From positions 21,876 to 85,875 of the forward strand of contig BBXU01001780.1 in the NCBI GenBank assembly GCA_001598975.1: 64,000 nucleotides of DNA. Reading direction: 5' to 3'. The translations under genes and the position numbers were made by a program. The notes beneath the pieces were generated by a model that made no database searches, was not told the origin of the DNA, and saw nothing but the letters and a program-made list of their open reading frames with translations. This document shows positions 63,875 through 64,000 of this stretch, one piece after another; the first letter of the stretch is position 1; each line of letters opens with the position of its first letter. Origin of the DNA: Parachlorella kessleri. Its lineage: Eukaryota > Chlorophyta > Trebouxiophyceae > Chlorellales > Chlorellaceae.

Positions 63875-64000
63875 CTGCACGCAGGTCCAGCCGTGATAAC
63901 CAATTCCCACCCTATCCCTGCTTGACACCTAGGGTAAGAAGAAGGTGAGAGATTGTGAAGCAGGGCACAGGTCAGAGGGCGCAAAGTACACACACATACA
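63875..64000 (-). other. Probable intron of the G-patch gene
   Basis: Immediately upstream of the acceptor (GTGCAG) of the first visible G-patch exon. No coding segment can be defined before the window ends. Confidence 0.4.

Overview
This window is nuclear DNA from a green alga, most likely a chlorophycean (Chlamydomonadales/Sphaeropleales-type) species. The reasons are: about 13 intron-dense genes with short GT–AG introns and TGCAG acceptors; GC-rich codon use; CAG/polyGln and polyAla runs; TGTAA motifs just after several stop codons (PHS1-like, RPT2, NNF1-like), which is the chlorophyte polyadenylation signal; and best family matches to plant proteins (MLO, PHS1, SIZ1, BET/GTE). The species cannot be fixed from sequence alone. 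Gene models were built by hand from splice sites, reading phase and remembered family motifs. No database search was run.

Layout, left to right. 372-2827 (+): 3' part of an MLO-type seven-pass membrane protein gene, with a decayed duplicate exon in one intron. 3501-4596 and 5914-6872 (+): tandem pair of F-box/PP2 (Nictaba-like) genes; copy 1 looks intact, copy 2 looks decayed. Between them lie an inverted pair of tRNA-like (SINE-like) sequences and a 15-bp direct repeat. 8044-14494 (+): PHS1-type protein with an actin-fragmin-kinase-like domain, a dual-specificity phosphatase and a C-terminal zinc finger. 15906-20757 (+): PYROXD1-type flavoprotein. 21857-28003 (-): receptor-like protein kinase with signal peptide, PAN-like Cys-rich ectodomain, one TM segment and a TKL-type kinase. 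28834-31316 (-): thioredoxin fused to a PUB domain. 31412-31976 (-): DPM3. 32445-39152 (+): SIZ1/PIAS-type protein (SAP, PHD, PINIT, degenerate SP-RING, SIM, Gln-rich tail). 39537-40829 (-): NNF1/PMF1-like kinetochore protein. 41071-46083 (+): proteasome ATPase RPT2. 46761-54090 (+): RecQ helicase. 55217-58721 (-): BET protein. 59287-63874 (-), 5'-incomplete: R3H/G-patch protein like Sqs1/Pfa1.

There is no operon logic. Most genes are nuclear housekeeping or chromatin functions. Several loosely touch ubiquitin/SUMO/Cdc48 biology (F-box proteins, PUB domain, SIZ1-like, RPT2), which is probably chance. Divergent pairs DPM3/SIZ1-like and NNF1-like/RPT2 probably share promoters. The points most worth a second look are: the receptor-like kinase in a chlorophyte; the SIZ1-like protein that has lost the zinc ligands of its SP-RING; the thioredoxin-PUB fusion; the decaying second F-box/PP2 copy; five GC-AG introns; and an 11-bp tandem array that puts four TGTAA signals behind one gene.
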